A stretch of DNA of 64,000 nucleotides from Coriobacteriia bacterium (GCA_003149935.1 QAMH01000007.1:62001-126000); one strand, 5' to 3'. Shown: positions 23,256 through 32,156, numbered from the stretch's first letter. The notes: generated by a model from the sequence alone, not told the origin. A program made the numbers and translations.

Positions 23256-24413
23256 CTACGGTCGCATGAGCACCCGAGGGCGTCCATGCGGGACAATCTC
23301 CTCCTCGATGCGCTTGAAGCAATTCATGATGTCGATGTTTTGCGGGCAGGCCTCCATGCAGGCACGACATTCGATACACTCACTCGGCATCTTCTTCCCG
23401 CCGTTGAATCGCACGATGAACCCTAGCTGATAGTTGGCTTCGCAGGCGTCGCTGAAGTTAATGAAATAGTTGAGGGCGGTCATGGCGCCGGATATGCCGA
23501 TATCCATCGGGCAGACTTTCGCACAGTAATCGCATCCCGTGCATGGGACGATACCGCTTTCTGCCATCGCTGTTTGCGCCCGTTCGATAGCTGCGCATTC
23601 CACGGGTGAGAGCGGCTTAAAATCAGCGAATGCACGGGCGTTGTCTTCAACCTGCGCGATCGTGTTCATTCCCGAAAGAACGGTGAAGACGCCCTCCTGA
23701 TTTGCTGCAAATCGCAGCGCATCGACGGCATAGGAGCTCCCGGGCATCGCCTCGTCTAGAATTTCGCGCACAGGCACGGGAGGATCTGCCAACAGTCCGC
23801 CCTTCACCGGCTCCATAGCGACTATAGGAAGCCCGTGCTTGTTTGCCACCTCGACGCACTCCTGCTCGCGGAAGGATGGATTATTCCAATCGAGATAATT
23901 AATCTGAAGCTGCACGAGCTCTGCCTCGGGATACGCCTGAATGAACTGCTCGAGCTCCTCCGGGGTGCAGTGGGCAGAGAAGCCGATGTGCTTGGCGAGA
24001 CCGCGCTCTTTGACGCTCTTCACGAACTCCCACGCATCATATTTCTCAAAAGCCGCCGTCCTGTTGCCACCAAGATTGTGCATGAGATAGACATCGAAAT
24101 AATCGACACCGAGATTCGCGAGTGATTCCTGCAGTTGCTTTTCGAGATCATCAGCGCTGTTGCAATGCGTCCATGCAACACATTTGTCAGCGATGAAAAA
24201 CGAGTCCCGCGGATGACGCTCCACGAGCGCCTTGCGCAATGCCGCTTCGCTATTGGGATAGGCCCAGGCGGTGTCAAAGTAGTTGCCACCATGCTCCATG
24301 TACACGTCAACAAGTTGTGAGGTCAGCTCGATGTCGATAGTATCGGTTTCGCGTCCCTCGAAGCGCATGCATCCAAAGCCGAGCTTGCTGATCTTGCTGG
24401 TATCAAAGGCCAT
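23256..24413 (-). CDS. Aldo/keto reductase with C-terminal ferredoxin domain
   Basis: The 385-residue protein joins an aldo/keto reductase barrel (~1-280) to a ferredoxin-like tail. The barrel has the catalytic pattern NYFDTAWAYP (Asp and Tyr), ADKC near the active-site Lys, and FSAHC. The tail has two Cys motifs, CTGCDYCAKVCP and CIECRACMEACP, for two [4Fe-4S] clusters. Such fusions probably draw electrons from ferredoxin instead of, or along with, NADPH; the substrate is unknown. A homologue lies at 26733-27845. Downstream genes on the same strand (thiol/peroxide functions) hint at oxidative stress, but that is inference. Confidence 0.9.
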   Translation of the reverse strand: MAFDTSKISKLGFGCMRFEGRETDTIDIELTSQLVDVYMEHGGNYFDTAWAYPNSEAALRKALVERHPRDSFFIADKCVAWTHCNSADDLEKQLQESLANLGVDYFDVYLMHNLGGNRTAAFEKYDAWEFVKSVKERGLAKHIGFSAHCTPEELEQFIQAYPEAELVQLQINYLDWNNPSFREQECVEVANKHGLPIVAMEPVKGGLLADPPVPVREILDEAMPGSSYAVDALRFAANQEGVFTVLSGMNTIAQVEDNARAFADFKPLSPVECAAIERAQTAMAESGIVPCTGCDYCAKVCPMDIGISGAMTALNYFINFSDACEANYQLGFIVRFNGGKKMPSECIECRACMEACPQNIDIMNCFKRIEEEIVPHGRPRVLMRP

Positions 24414-24425
24414 GATGTCTCCTTA

Positions 24426-24773
24426 CTAAAACAGGCTCTCGCCAATGTACTTGTCATGGGGCATTATGAGACAGCGCTCAATGGGCTTCCAGAAGCTTTC
24501 GTACAGGGCTTTCTGAGCTAGCCCGTAGTTTTCCTTCGAGTCAAACTCCCAGACGAGCATATACTTCACGCTCTTCACGACACGCGTGAGTTCGATGGGT
24601 GGCAGGCCATCGCGAATCTGCTCCATGTCGACACGATATCCACGTTTGATGAGGCGCAACGACAAAAGGCCCGGCTGTTGTTCGAGAAGCTCCTTTGCTT
24701 CCAACATGAGTGTTTCGAATTCCTCGACTTTCTGTGGCTTCACCTGATATATGCACACTTCTGCAAATGACAT
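24426..24773 (-). CDS. Small alpha+beta barrel protein (monooxygenase-like fold)
   Basis: The 115-residue protein starts MSFAEVCIYQVKP and alternates short strands and helices (KVEEFETLMLEAKELLEQQPGL), as in the dimeric alpha/beta-barrel antibiotic-biosynthesis-monooxygenase-like family. The start is set by GAGGAG 5-6 bp upstream; the open frame extends 22 codons further into msrA. It sits 13 bp after msrA and 12 bp before the aldo/keto reductase, so these genes form a unit. The function is not known; the family assignment is by fold pattern only. Confidence 0.65.
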   Translation of the reverse strand: MSFAEVCIYQVKPQKVEEFETLMLEAKELLEQQPGLLSLRLIKRGYRVDMEQIRDGLPPIELTRVVKSVKYMLVWEFDSKENYGLAQKALYESFWKPIERCLIMPHDKYIGESLF

Positions 24774-24786
24774 CGCTGCTCCTCTT

Positions 24787-25311
24787 TCAGGTTCCGAAAT
24801 CCGCCGCGTGCTCGGCGATGAATGCGTTGGCATCCGCAAGGTTCACATGGCAGTAGCCAAAAGGGTTCTTGCCGAGGTAATCCTGGTGATATCCCTCGGC
24901 TGGATAGAAGTTCAGGAGCGGTGCTGCCTCCACGCGTGGTTGCTTGCCGGTGTTGCGCGCAAGCTCTGTGAGCAATGATTCCGCTGCACGCCCGTCATCC
25001 GGATCCGTCCAATAGATGCCGGTGCGGTATTGCGTGCCCACGTCATTGCCCTGGCGGTTGAGTGAAAATGGATTGATGGTGCGCAAGTAGGCCTGCAAGA
25101 GCAGCGGCGGCGAGATTACATCAGGGTCATAGGTGACCTTCACGGCTTCGGCCGCGTTTGTCGCGCCCGTGCACACGTCCTCGTAGCTCGGATTCTTGAT
25201 GTTCGCGTTTACGTAGCCGACCTCGGTATCGATGATTCCGGGGAGCTTCTTCAGATACGCCTCGGTGCCCCAGAAGCACCCGCCGGCAAGGTATATTTCA
25301 CGTGTGTCCAT
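24787..25311 (-). CDS. msrA: Peptide-methionine (S)-S-oxide reductase
   Basis: The 174-residue enzyme reduces methionine S-sulfoxide in proteins and free methionine. The active-site GCFWG motif lies at residues 11-15 with the nucleophilic Cys, and the characteristic EGYHQDYL and NPFGYCH motifs are near the C-terminus, the latter carrying a second Cys for resolution. Length and motifs are normal. It begins a stress-type operon with the small barrel protein and the aldo/keto reductase. Confidence 0.96.
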   Translation of the reverse strand: MDTREIYLAGGCFWGTEAYLKKLPGIIDTEVGYVNANIKNPSYEDVCTGATNAAEAVKVTYDPDVISPPLLLQAYLRTINPFSLNRQGNDVGTQYRTGIYWTDPDDGRAAESLLTELARNTGKQPRVEAAPLLNFYPAEGYHQDYLGKNPFGYCHVNLADANAFIAEHAADFGT

Positions 25312-25320
25312 GATGCCTCA

Positions 25321-25611
25321 CTAGCGAAATATCTCGTCGTGATTCCCCGTACGTTGAAAATACGCGACATCATCGCGAACCGCCCACACGAGCAGCCAAT
25401 CGCCTGCATTGCAGACATGGCATTCGTTGGAACCATCCCATGCACCGCCGAGCGTGTGCATGTCATGTCGACGAATGAGCTCTTCGCGTGACTCGACCGT
25501 GTTTTCGAGGATGAGCTTGATAACCGGCCGCAGGACGCTCGTATCGACGTGCTTCTTTTGCAGCCTCTTGATATCTCGCAGCATGGCAGGCGCAAAATCA
25601 GAATCCAGCAT
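25321..25611 (-). CDS. yafQ: YafQ/RelE-family toxin
   Basis: The 96-residue protein fits ribosome-dependent mRNA endonuclease toxins of the YafQ type: FAPAMLRDIKRLQKKH helix, LIRRHDMHTLGGAWDG with the conserved H-x-L-x-G segment, CHVCNAGDWLLVW and the C-terminal RTGNHDEIF. It follows the antitoxin gene by 3 bp. The catalytic His and Asp positions of the YafQ family appear present, so the toxin is probably functional. Confidence 0.88.
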   Translation of the reverse strand: MLDSDFAPAMLRDIKRLQKKHVDTSVLRPVIKLILENTVESREELIRRHDMHTLGGAWDGSNECHVCNAGDWLLVWAVRDDVAYFQRTGNHDEIFR

Positions 25612-25614
25612 AGG

Positions 25615-25884
25615 CTATATCCCCAATGCCTCGAATAGCTCTTCAGCTGTCTTGAAGCGACCGCCCTTGCCGCTTGCAATCATCTCGTTCGTCTCGCGGA
25701 TGGCCTCGAGGCTCTCCTCGTTAGGCTCTTCCTCGCAAAGGTCAAGCGGAATGCGCCTCGTGCGCGCAATCTGCGCCCAAAGGGCACGAGTGACACTTGC
25801 CAGATCGAGGCCGTAGAACTTGGCAACCTCCGCCGCCTCGTTCTTGATGTTTTCGTCTACGCGTATCGCATATGTCGTACTCAT
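25615..25884 (-). CDS. dinJ: RelB/DinJ-family antitoxin
   Basis: The 89-residue antitoxin has an N-terminal ribbon-helix-helix (TTYAIRVDENIKNEAAEVAK then LDLASVTRALWAQI) for DNA binding and a Glu-rich C-terminal part that wraps the toxin. It precedes the YafQ-like gene by 3 bp on the same strand, the usual antitoxin-first order. An imperfect palindrome just upstream (25900-25938) is the likely autoregulatory operator. Confidence 0.9.
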   Translation of the reverse strand: MSTTYAIRVDENIKNEAAEVAKFYGLDLASVTRALWAQIARTRRIPLDLCEEEPNEESLEAIRETNEMIASGKGGRFKTAEELFEALGI

Positions 25885-25899
25885 GATGTCCTCACTTCA

Positions 25900-25938
25900 T
25901 GTTTACATTTGTTATACATATAATAACATTTGCAAACA
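25900..25938 (-). promoter_or_regulatory. AT-rich dyad upstream of dinJ-yafQ
   Basis: TGTTTACATTTGTTAT and ATAACATTTGCAAACA form an imperfect inverted repeat around ACATATA, 16-54 bp before the antitoxin start, and include a candidate -10 box TATAAC on the minus strand. Location and symmetry fit binding of the antitoxin-toxin complex. Confidence 0.55.
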
Positions 25939-26020
25939 TCCGAAACAATCACGCGAACGTCCAAAGGCGGGTCGTGAGATAATGCGCTGCAAGGATCAAC
26001 CCGTCGCTGAAGGGCATTTC

Positions 26021-26746
26021 ATGACACAACTCATCGACTTGCAGTGTGTGGACGGTGGCACGGCGCAGGCCCCGGTGCTCGATGTGGCGGATGTCGTCGC
26101 GCTTGAGCAGCGTATCGCGCAAGATGGCACCTCGCTTTTGGAGCTCATGACATGCGCGGGAACCTCTCTTGCTCGCGCGGTCGAAGCGCACGCTGTGCCC
26201 GACGCTGCGGTTGTCGTCCTTGTGGGTTCGGGCAACAACGGCGGCGATGGGTGGGTGGCCGCCCGTGCGCTTGCCGCGGCAGGCCGCAACGTGACGCTCG
26301 TTAGCAAGACCGTTCCCGAAGAGCTAACGGCGGAGCCGGCCCGTACGGCTGCGCTCGAGTCTGCATCTACCGGCAGCTTTGACCTTGCCATTGCCCCGTC
26401 GGACGCGGAGCTGGCATGGCTGCTCGACAACGCCGACGTCATCGTCGACGCTATTCTCGGCACGGGTTTTGCCCACGACCAGGTGCGTGAGCCCTATGCC
26501 ACGTGGATTCGCCTGGCAAACGAGGCGCATCGCAAGCACGGTACGCGCATCGTCGCAGCCGATTGTCCCAGTGGTCTGAATGCGCAGACCGGCGCAACCG
26601 CCAGCGACTGCGTCATGGCCGACGAGACCGTTACGATGATTGTGCCCAAGACCGGGCTTCTGGAGTCGCAAGCGCGTCCATACGTGGGCACGCTCCTGCT
26701 CGCCCCGCTCATCTCGATTGAGGAGTATTTCGATGACCTGCTTTGA
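26021..26746 (+). CDS. nnrE: NAD(P)H-hydrate epimerase (YjeF N-terminal domain only)
   Basis: The 241-residue protein repairs damaged NAD(P)H by epimerising R/S-NAD(P)HX. The conserved GSGNNGGDGWVAARAL motif, DAILGTGF, and AADCPSGLNAQTG with the catalytic Asp are present. The C-terminal ADP/ATP-dependent dehydratase domain found in fused bacterial NnrD-NnrE proteins is missing, so the dehydratase must be encoded elsewhere. ATG 26021 has GAAGGG 6 bp upstream; the earlier in-frame ATG 25982 lacks one. It overlaps the next aldo/keto reductase gene by 14 bp. Confidence 0.9.
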   Translation: MTQLIDLQCVDGGTAQAPVLDVADVVALEQRIAQDGTSLLELMTCAGTSLARAVEAHAVPDAAVVVLVGSGNNGGDGWVAARALAAAGRNVTLVSKTVPEELTAEPARTAALESASTGSFDLAIAPSDAELAWLLDNADVIVDAILGTGFAHDQVREPYATWIRLANEAHRKHGTRIVAADCPSGLNAQTGATASDCVMADETVTMIVPKTGLLESQARPYVGTLLLAPLISIEEYFDDLL

Positions 26747-27845
26747 TGACGTCCACGGCAAACTGGGCTTTGGCCTCATGCGCCTGCCGAAAATCGATGG
26801 CGAGATCGACATCCCGCAATTCGGCGACATGGTCGATGCCTTCCTCGGTGCCGGCTTCAACTACTTCGACACGGCCTGGGCCTATCCGGGAAGCGAGGAG
26901 GCCACGCGCAAGGCTCTGGTCGAGCGCTATCCGCGCGATGCGTTCCTGCTCGCCACCAAAGCCGCCCCCTGGTTCAAATGCAAGAACGCCCAGGAAGCGT
27001 ACGTCCAGCTCGAGACCTCGCTCGAGCGCACGGGCGCTGGCTACATCGACTACTATCTCATGCACAACCTGGGAAGCGTGCGCACGGAAGCGTTCGACCG
27101 CTTTGACATGTGGGAGTTCGCGCGGCGCAAGCGCGAGGAGGGCGTCATTCGCCATCTCGGGCTTTCCATTCACGACAGCGCCGATGCGCTCGACACCGTG
27201 TTGAGCGAGCATCCCGAAGTCGAGTTCGTGCAGCTTCAGGTGAATTACCTCGACTGGGACAACCCGGTGCACCAGAGCCGCGCATGCCTCGAGGTCGCGC
27301 GCAAGTACGGTAAGCCCGTCGTGGTCATGGAACCGCTGCGCGGTGGGTTGCTGGCCAATCCGCCCGAATCCGTACGTCGCGTCTTCGAGCAGACCGATCC
27401 ATCGAGTTCGTGCGCGTCGTGGGCTCTGCGCTTTGCCGCCAGTCAGCCCGATGTGGCTGTCGTGCTTTCGGGCATGAGCGACCTTGCGCAGATGGAAGCC
27501 AACATCCGCACCATGCGGGATTTCGAGTGCATGGGCGCCGATGAGGCAGCGGTAATTGCACGTGCGCAGGACGAGTTCGCGAAGTTCGACCTCATACCCT
27601 GCACCGGATGCGATTACTGTGCGAAGACATGCCCGGCCAACATCGGCATCTCGGGCGCGTTGCTCGCGCTCAACGCGTACACGATGTTCGGCAGCTACAA
27701 GAACGAATGGATCGTCGGTGGCGAGCGCAAGAACAAGCGCAAGCCGAGCGAATGCCTGCAATGTGGTGCCTGCGAGAAGGTGTGCCCGCAGCAAATCCCC
27801 ATCGTGGCCGATCTCAAACGCGCAGTCGAGCTACTTGGTTTGTAG
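26733..27845 (+). CDS. Aldo/keto reductase with C-terminal ferredoxin domain (second copy)
   Basis: The 370-residue paralogue of the 23256-24413 protein has the same architecture: an aldo/keto reductase barrel with NYFDTAWAYP, YYLMHNLG and LSIHDSADAL, followed by CTGCDYCAKTCP and CLQCGACEKVCP cluster motifs. The start ATG 26733 lies within the nnrE end and is preceded by GAGGAG, so the two genes are translationally linked. The two paralogues lie 2.3 kb apart in opposite orientations, around msrA, the toxin-antitoxin pair and nnrE. Electron source and substrate are unknown. Confidence 0.9.
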   Translation: MTCFDDVHGKLGFGLMRLPKIDGEIDIPQFGDMVDAFLGAGFNYFDTAWAYPGSEEATRKALVERYPRDAFLLATKAAPWFKCKNAQEAYVQLETSLERTGAGYIDYYLMHNLGSVRTEAFDRFDMWEFARRKREEGVIRHLGLSIHDSADALDTVLSEHPEVEFVQLQVNYLDWDNPVHQSRACLEVARKYGKPVVVMEPLRGGLLANPPESVRRVFEQTDPSSSCASWALRFAASQPDVAVVLSGMSDLAQMEANIRTMRDFECMGADEAAVIARAQDEFAKFDLIPCTGCDYCAKTCPANIGISGALLALNAYTMFGSYKNEWIVGGERKNKRKPSECLQCGACEKVCPQQIPIVADLKRAVELLGL

Positions 27846-27868
27846 ATGACGAGGCGCTTTCGCCCGCC

Positions 27869-28267
27869 TTACTGGAACGCGATGCTGCTGAGTGATTGCT
27901 CCACGCTTGGCGTGAGCTCGTCAACCTTGCCCTCAGCAAATGCCAGGATTTCGTCCTTTGTGAGGAAGCCCTCGTGCTTGGCAATGAGCTCTCCGTTATC
28001 GACGAGAACGAACGAGGGGGTCTCGGAGATGCCGTAGACATCGCCCTTTGTCCACATGACCTCGGCATTTGCGTGATAGACCTCGACGCCGTGCTCCCTG
28101 ATGGCAGGTGCCATCTCGTCAAGCAGCGGAGCTTCGCGCTGGCAGTGGGGGCACCAGGTTACGAAGAACTCGACCATAACGCGGCCGGGAGCATTGTTGA
28201 CCTTTTGCTCCCAGGTCTCCTCGTCTTTTATCTCCATGATTACATCGCTATCGAATACATCTTGCAT
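27869..28267 (-). CDS. Thioredoxin-fold protein
   Basis: The 132-residue protein has a thioredoxin fold with the redox motif WCPHC (in EFFVTWCPHCQREAPLLDE), a cis-Pro loop (ETPSFVLVDNGE) and a C-terminal extension of ~25 residues. The CPHC dipeptide is closer to DsbA-like or special thioredoxins than the standard CGPC, so its redox potential may be more oxidising. There is no signal peptide when started at ATG 28267; the open frame goes 21 codons further, but those residues are not thioredoxin-like. Confidence 0.88.
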   Translation of the reverse strand: MQDVFDSDVIMEIKDEETWEQKVNNAPGRVMVEFFVTWCPHCQREAPLLDEMAPAIREHGVEVYHANAEVMWTKGDVYGISETPSFVLVDNGELIAKHEGFLTKDEILAFAEGKVDELTPSVEQSLSSIAFQ

Positions 28268-28434
28268 GGCGAATCGCCTCTTTCCGATGATGCGGCGCTT
28301 GTCTGCGCCTGCTAACTTCCATGGTAGCACCAGCCAGCACCGATGATGTCGTCAATACGACTTCTCCAGATATATTTTGCCAAAAGATAATAACGATCAC
28401 GCCCGCAGCTGCTTCTCCATCGCCTTGCCCGGTC

Positions 28435-29394
28435 TCAACCGAGCGGATAGCGTTCCAGATAGGGTGCGCAGCGGGTGCGGAAGCACGCTGCGAAGTCCTC
28501 AAGATATTCGAGTGCCCTTGGCGAGACGTCCGTGTTGTCGAGATACGCGAACCCCATGACGAAACGCGCCGCGTCCTCGATATGCGCCGTGGCAAGGTCC
28601 TCATCGGGATCGCGCAGATAGACGCTCAGCGAATCGCTGAACGTGACGGCTTTGCCCCGCTGAATTGCCTGCGCTATGCGGCCCAGCGACGACGAGTGCA
28701 TGCGGATGTCCTCGAGTGGCTGGTCGCGAAACATATCGCGGATGATCTTGTTGAGCAGCGGGTCGTTGTAGTAGACGACGGGTAGCTTCGCCACGCGCCT
28801 GAGGCTGAAGGCTCCCTTGTCGGGGTGGATGAACTGTGATGATCCGATCAGCATAATCTCCGTCACGAACATCGGACGAAACGCCACGTGCGGAATGGCC
28901 GTCAGCTCGGGAACGTCGTTTTCGGGAAGGCACAGCGCGAAGAGCTCTTGTGTCGTTCCGGCTTTGAGCTCGCTGATGATCTCCGCATACGAATGCTCGA
29001 TGACCTGCACGTCGTCAAGCTCCGCCTGTCTAAGTTCGTCTTGGAGAAGCGAGAGGAGCGAATCGGACACGAACGCCGTGGCGTGCAAGGTGGCTTCATC
29101 GCCCCTGGTCTGCTTGCGACGCGGGGATGCCATGCGTCCGAAGGGATCCATCGCCGCACGCAGCAGCTCGATGTCGTGGATGCATTGCCGTGCATGGGGA
29201 ATGAGCGCGAGACCGGCGTTCGTGAGCTCGAGCCGCGATCCCGTGCGGCGAAACAGCCGGCAGCCAAGATCGCGCTCAAGCGCCTTGATGGATTTGCTCA
29301 GACCTTGCTGGGAGACGTAGAGCTTCTTTGCCGCATGGGTAAACGAGCCGCTCTCGGCAATCTCGAGAAAGTATGCCAAGGACTCCGACCGCAT
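28435..29394 (-). CDS. LysR-family transcriptional regulator
   Basis: The 319-residue regulator has the N-terminal LysR HTH (MRSESLAYFLEIAESGSFTH then AAKKLYVSQQGLSKSIKALE), a linker and a periplasmic-binding-protein-like effector domain. AAGGGAG precedes the start. It is divergent from the molybdoenzyme gene at 29605, separated by 210 bp. This is the classic arrangement for a LysR activator of the neighbouring operon, so it probably responds to that enzyme's substrate. Confidence 0.92.
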   Translation of the reverse strand: MRSESLAYFLEIAESGSFTHAAKKLYVSQQGLSKSIKALERDLGCRLFRRTGSRLELTNAGLALIPHARQCIHDIELLRAAMDPFGRMASPRRKQTRGDEATLHATAFVSDSLLSLLQDELRQAELDDVQVIEHSYAEIISELKAGTTQELFALCLPENDVPELTAIPHVAFRPMFVTEIMLIGSSQFIHPDKGAFSLRRVAKLPVVYYNDPLLNKIIRDMFRDQPLEDIRMHSSSLGRIAQAIQRGKAVTFSDSLSVYLRDPDEDLATAHIEDAARFVMGFAYLDNTDVSPRALEYLEDFAACFRTRCAPYLERYPLG

Positions 29395-29524
29395 GGGACT
29401 CCCTTGCTGAAGCTCGCCAATGATGACGCGACAGCACGCGCATACGATGATACCGCTTCCGCATGGGCTATGCCAGCAACGGGGCGTTACAACCTGTGGT
29501 TGTGGGCTCGTAACTTCTTTCTGT

Positions 29525-29554
29525 TTGCGTTCTCCTATCTTGCCCGCGGATAAT
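29525..29554 (+). promoter_or_regulatory. Candidate promoter of the LysR-linked molybdoenzyme operon
   Basis: TTGCGT (29525-29530) and GATAAT (29549-29554) are spaced 18 bp, ahead of ATG 29605. TTTGCG here and GCGCAA just downstream form a weak symmetric pair that a LysR-type regulator could use. This is tentative. Confidence 0.35.
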
Positions 29555-29604
29555 GAGCGCAAGGCAAACGTCTGCCGCCATGCGGCGTCGAAGGGAGTGG
29601 TACC

Positions 29605-31785
29605 ATGCCCATCAAGAAGACCCGAACCGTTTGCACCACCTGTCACGCCAGATGCGGAGTGATCGTCTACTCCGATGGCGATGAGATCGTCAAGATTGAG
29701 GGCGATTCTGACAATCCCAAGTCCTTTGGTGTTATCTGCGGTGCCGGCATGTCCGAGCGCGAGATCCACAACAACACCGAAGGCCGCCTGCTCTATCCGA
29801 TGAAGCGCGTCGGACCGCGCGGAAGCGGGGAGTGGGAGCGCATCACCTGGGACGAGGCGCTCGATACCATTGCGAGCGAGTCCCGCCGCATCATCGAGGA
29901 GTACGGGCCGGAAGCCATCGTGACTGGCCAGGGCACTGGCCGCACCACGAACCACTGGCACTGCCGTCTCAACTCCACTTTGGGCCTGGAAGGCTGGAGT
30001 CTCGTGCCCACGCACGTGTGCCTCATGCCGCACATCCTGCCCAACGCCATCTCGCTCGGCATTTTCTCTCCGGCTGATGGTGACTTGGCGAATTCCGGCA
30101 CCATGGTGCTATGGGGCCAGAACCCCGCCATGGAGCGCGGCATCATGAAGCGCATCCTGGACAACCAGAAGTCCGGTGCCAACCTCATCGTCATCGACTC
30201 GCGCTTCCAGGACATGTCCAAGCATGCCGACCTGGCCATTCAGCCGCGTCCCGGCACGGACGGAGCACTTGCGCTCGGCATCATGCGCGAGATCATCGCG
30301 AACGGCTGGCACGACGAGCAGTGGATCGCCGATTGGACCTTCGGCTTCGACGAGCTCAAGCAGCGCGTCGAGGAGTGGACACCCGAGAAGGTGGCCGATG
30401 TCTGCTGGATCGAGCCCGAGCAGGTCGTGACCGCCGCCCGCATGATGGGCCAGGATGGTCCCGTAGGCATGATGGTCGGTCTCGGGCCGGGCTGCATGCA
30501 TACGAACGCCATCCAGAACGGTCGCGCCATCGCATGCCTCCAGGGCCTTCTGGGCCACATCGACGTGCCCGGCGGCGTGAACGTGCCCGTGGCCTTCTCG
30601 GTTATGCTGGATGACAAGATCACGCTGTGGGATTCGACGAAGGACCCGGGCCGCCCGGACCTTTTCACCTTCGGCGGAGAAAAGCATCCGCTGTACAAGT
30701 CCTTCGGTCGCTCCAACGATCCCAACTCCGTCTTCAAGGCCATGATCACCGGCGAGCCGCGCCCCGTGAAGATGTTCGTCGCCGTCGCCGATGACCCGCT
30801 GCTGTGCTATGAGGACGCCAACCTGACCTATCAGGCCATGACCAGTCCCAATCTCGACCTCGTCGTGGTGAAGGACTTCTACCTTTCGCCCACGGCCCAG
30901 CTGGCTGACATCGTGCTACCCACGGCCGATTGGTCGGAACGCTGCACGTACGATGAAGAACTGGACGGCCCCTTCATCCTCGCTTTTGACCAGGCCGTGC
31001 CCGCGCCCGGTGAGTGCAAGGATGACTGGTGGTTCTGGTTGCAATGGGGCAAGCGCATGAATCCCGAGCAATGGCCCTGGAAGGACGAGAAGGAAATGGT
31101 CCTCTGGCGCCTCAAGGAGTTCTACGACTTCGACCTCACCTGGGAGGAATTCCAGGGGGTGCCGGTGCGCGTCGTCGGTAACGCCGACCTCACCGCCGAG
31201 CCGGTGTACAAGAAGTACGAGAAGGGTATGCTGCGCCCCGACGGTCAGCCGGGATTCCCGACTGTCACGGGCAAGATCGAGTTTTCCTCGCCGACCATGC
31301 AGCTGTTCGGATACGACCCGCTGCCAGATTACACCGAGCCGGCCGAGAGCCCCTATTCCACGCCCGAGCTGGCCGAGGAATACCCGCTCATCGGCTCGAC
31401 GGGGCATCGCGTCTACAGCTTCTTCCATTCCGCGTGGACAAACGTGCCCGCCCAGCGCTACTTCTACCCCGAGCCGTTCGTCGTCATCCATCCGGACGAT
31501 GCCGCCACCTACAAGGTGACCGATGGCGAGTGGGTGACCATCTCCTCGCCGCGCGGCTCGATCATCTCCAAGGCGCTCGTGTCGCGCGAGGCCAAAAAGG
31601 GTGTCGTGTTCATTCCGCGTCCCGCCTGGCGTGACGAATGCGAGGCGCTGGGGCTGCCCGGCTACGGTTGGGACAAGGCCAACGGTAACGTGCTCGTTCC
31701 GTCTGAGCCTGCCGAGCCTGGCTACGGTGCTACGGCCATGCGTTCTTTCCTCTGCAAGATCGAGCCCGGAAGGGGTGAGCTGTAA
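29605..31785 (+). CDS. DMSO-reductase-family molybdopterin enzyme (catalytic subunit)
   Basis: The 726-residue enzyme has an N-terminal [4Fe-4S] motif CTTCHARC...CGAG, then the bis-MGD-binding domains (LLYPMKRVGPRG, WDEALDTIA, MVLWGQNPA, RPGTDGALALG and a C-terminal MopB-type domain). Cys139 in THVCLMPH is the likely molybdenum ligand. There is no twin-arginine signal, so it should be cytoplasmic. The next gene, overlapping by one base, encodes a small ferredoxin-like partner. Length and the Cys ligand recall formate dehydrogenase- or acetylene hydratase-like enzymes, but the substrate cannot be assigned. The divergent LysR gene suggests substrate induction. Confidence 0.92.
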   Translation: MPIKKTRTVCTTCHARCGVIVYSDGDEIVKIEGDSDNPKSFGVICGAGMSEREIHNNTEGRLLYPMKRVGPRGSGEWERITWDEALDTIASESRRIIEEYGPEAIVTGQGTGRTTNHWHCRLNSTLGLEGWSLVPTHVCLMPHILPNAISLGIFSPADGDLANSGTMVLWGQNPAMERGIMKRILDNQKSGANLIVIDSRFQDMSKHADLAIQPRPGTDGALALGIMREIIANGWHDEQWIADWTFGFDELKQRVEEWTPEKVADVCWIEPEQVVTAARMMGQDGPVGMMVGLGPGCMHTNAIQNGRAIACLQGLLGHIDVPGGVNVPVAFSVMLDDKITLWDSTKDPGRPDLFTFGGEKHPLYKSFGRSNDPNSVFKAMITGEPRPVKMFVAVADDPLLCYEDANLTYQAMTSPNLDLVVVKDFYLSPTAQLADIVLPTADWSERCTYDEELDGPFILAFDQAVPAPGECKDDWWFWLQWGKRMNPEQWPWKDEKEMVLWRLKEFYDFDLTWEEFQGVPVRVVGNADLTAEPVYKKYEKGMLRPDGQPGFPTVTGKIEFSSPTMQLFGYDPLPDYTEPAESPYSTPELAEEYPLIGSTGHRVYSFFHSAWTNVPAQRYFYPEPFVVIHPDDAATYKVTDGEWVTISSPRGSIISKALVSREAKKGVVFIPRPAWRDECEALGLPGYGWDKANGNVLVPSEPAEPGYGATAMRSFLCKIEPGRGEL

Positions 31786-32120
31786 TGAGTCGTGTTGATG
31801 GTGGCGGAATCGCCATGCTTTTGGACCTGGACGATTGCATCGGCTGCTACGGCTGCGAGGCGGCGTGCAGGGAGACCCATCGCTATCCCTATCATGAGGA
31901 CTGGCTGAAGGTCATTCGTCGCGAGCCGTTCCTGGTGGGCGGGGAGCTGCGACAGTATCACGAGGTCGCGCCTGTGCTGGACAAGTGCAAGGTGTGTTAT
32001 GAAGCCGATCCGAATCCGCTGTGCGTGACGGGATGTGCCGCGCAGTGCCTCAAGATTGGTCCGTTCGTCGAGATTGTGAAGGAGGCAGCGGGGCGCCATT
32101 GTGCCATCTACACTGCCTAG
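31785..32120 (+). CDS. Small ferredoxin-like [4Fe-4S] electron-transfer subunit
   Basis: At 111 residues this is about half the size of usual DmsB-type subunits. One complete motif, CIGCYGCEAAC, lies near the N-terminus (residues ~18-28); later cysteines appear in KCKVCYEADPNPLC and GCAAQCLK, giving enough ligands for two clusters. The ATG shares its first base with the upstream TAA stop, so it is co-translated with the molybdoenzyme and is probably its electron-transfer partner. A long hairpin follows. Confidence 0.85.
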   Translation: MSRVDGGGIAMLLDLDDCIGCYGCEAACRETHRYPYHEDWLKVIRREPFLVGGELRQYHEVAPVLDKCKVCYEADPNPLCVTGCAAQCLKIGPFVEIVKEAAGRHCAIYTA

Positions 32121-32156
32121 GGGGAACTTCGCGTATGCCCGCTGGGGCAGATGAGG

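Noticed and set aside
23256..24413. Assignment of the ferredoxin-tailed aldo/keto reductase to a named pathway
   Set aside because: Motifs define the fold and clusters only; no residue or neighbour identifies a substrate.
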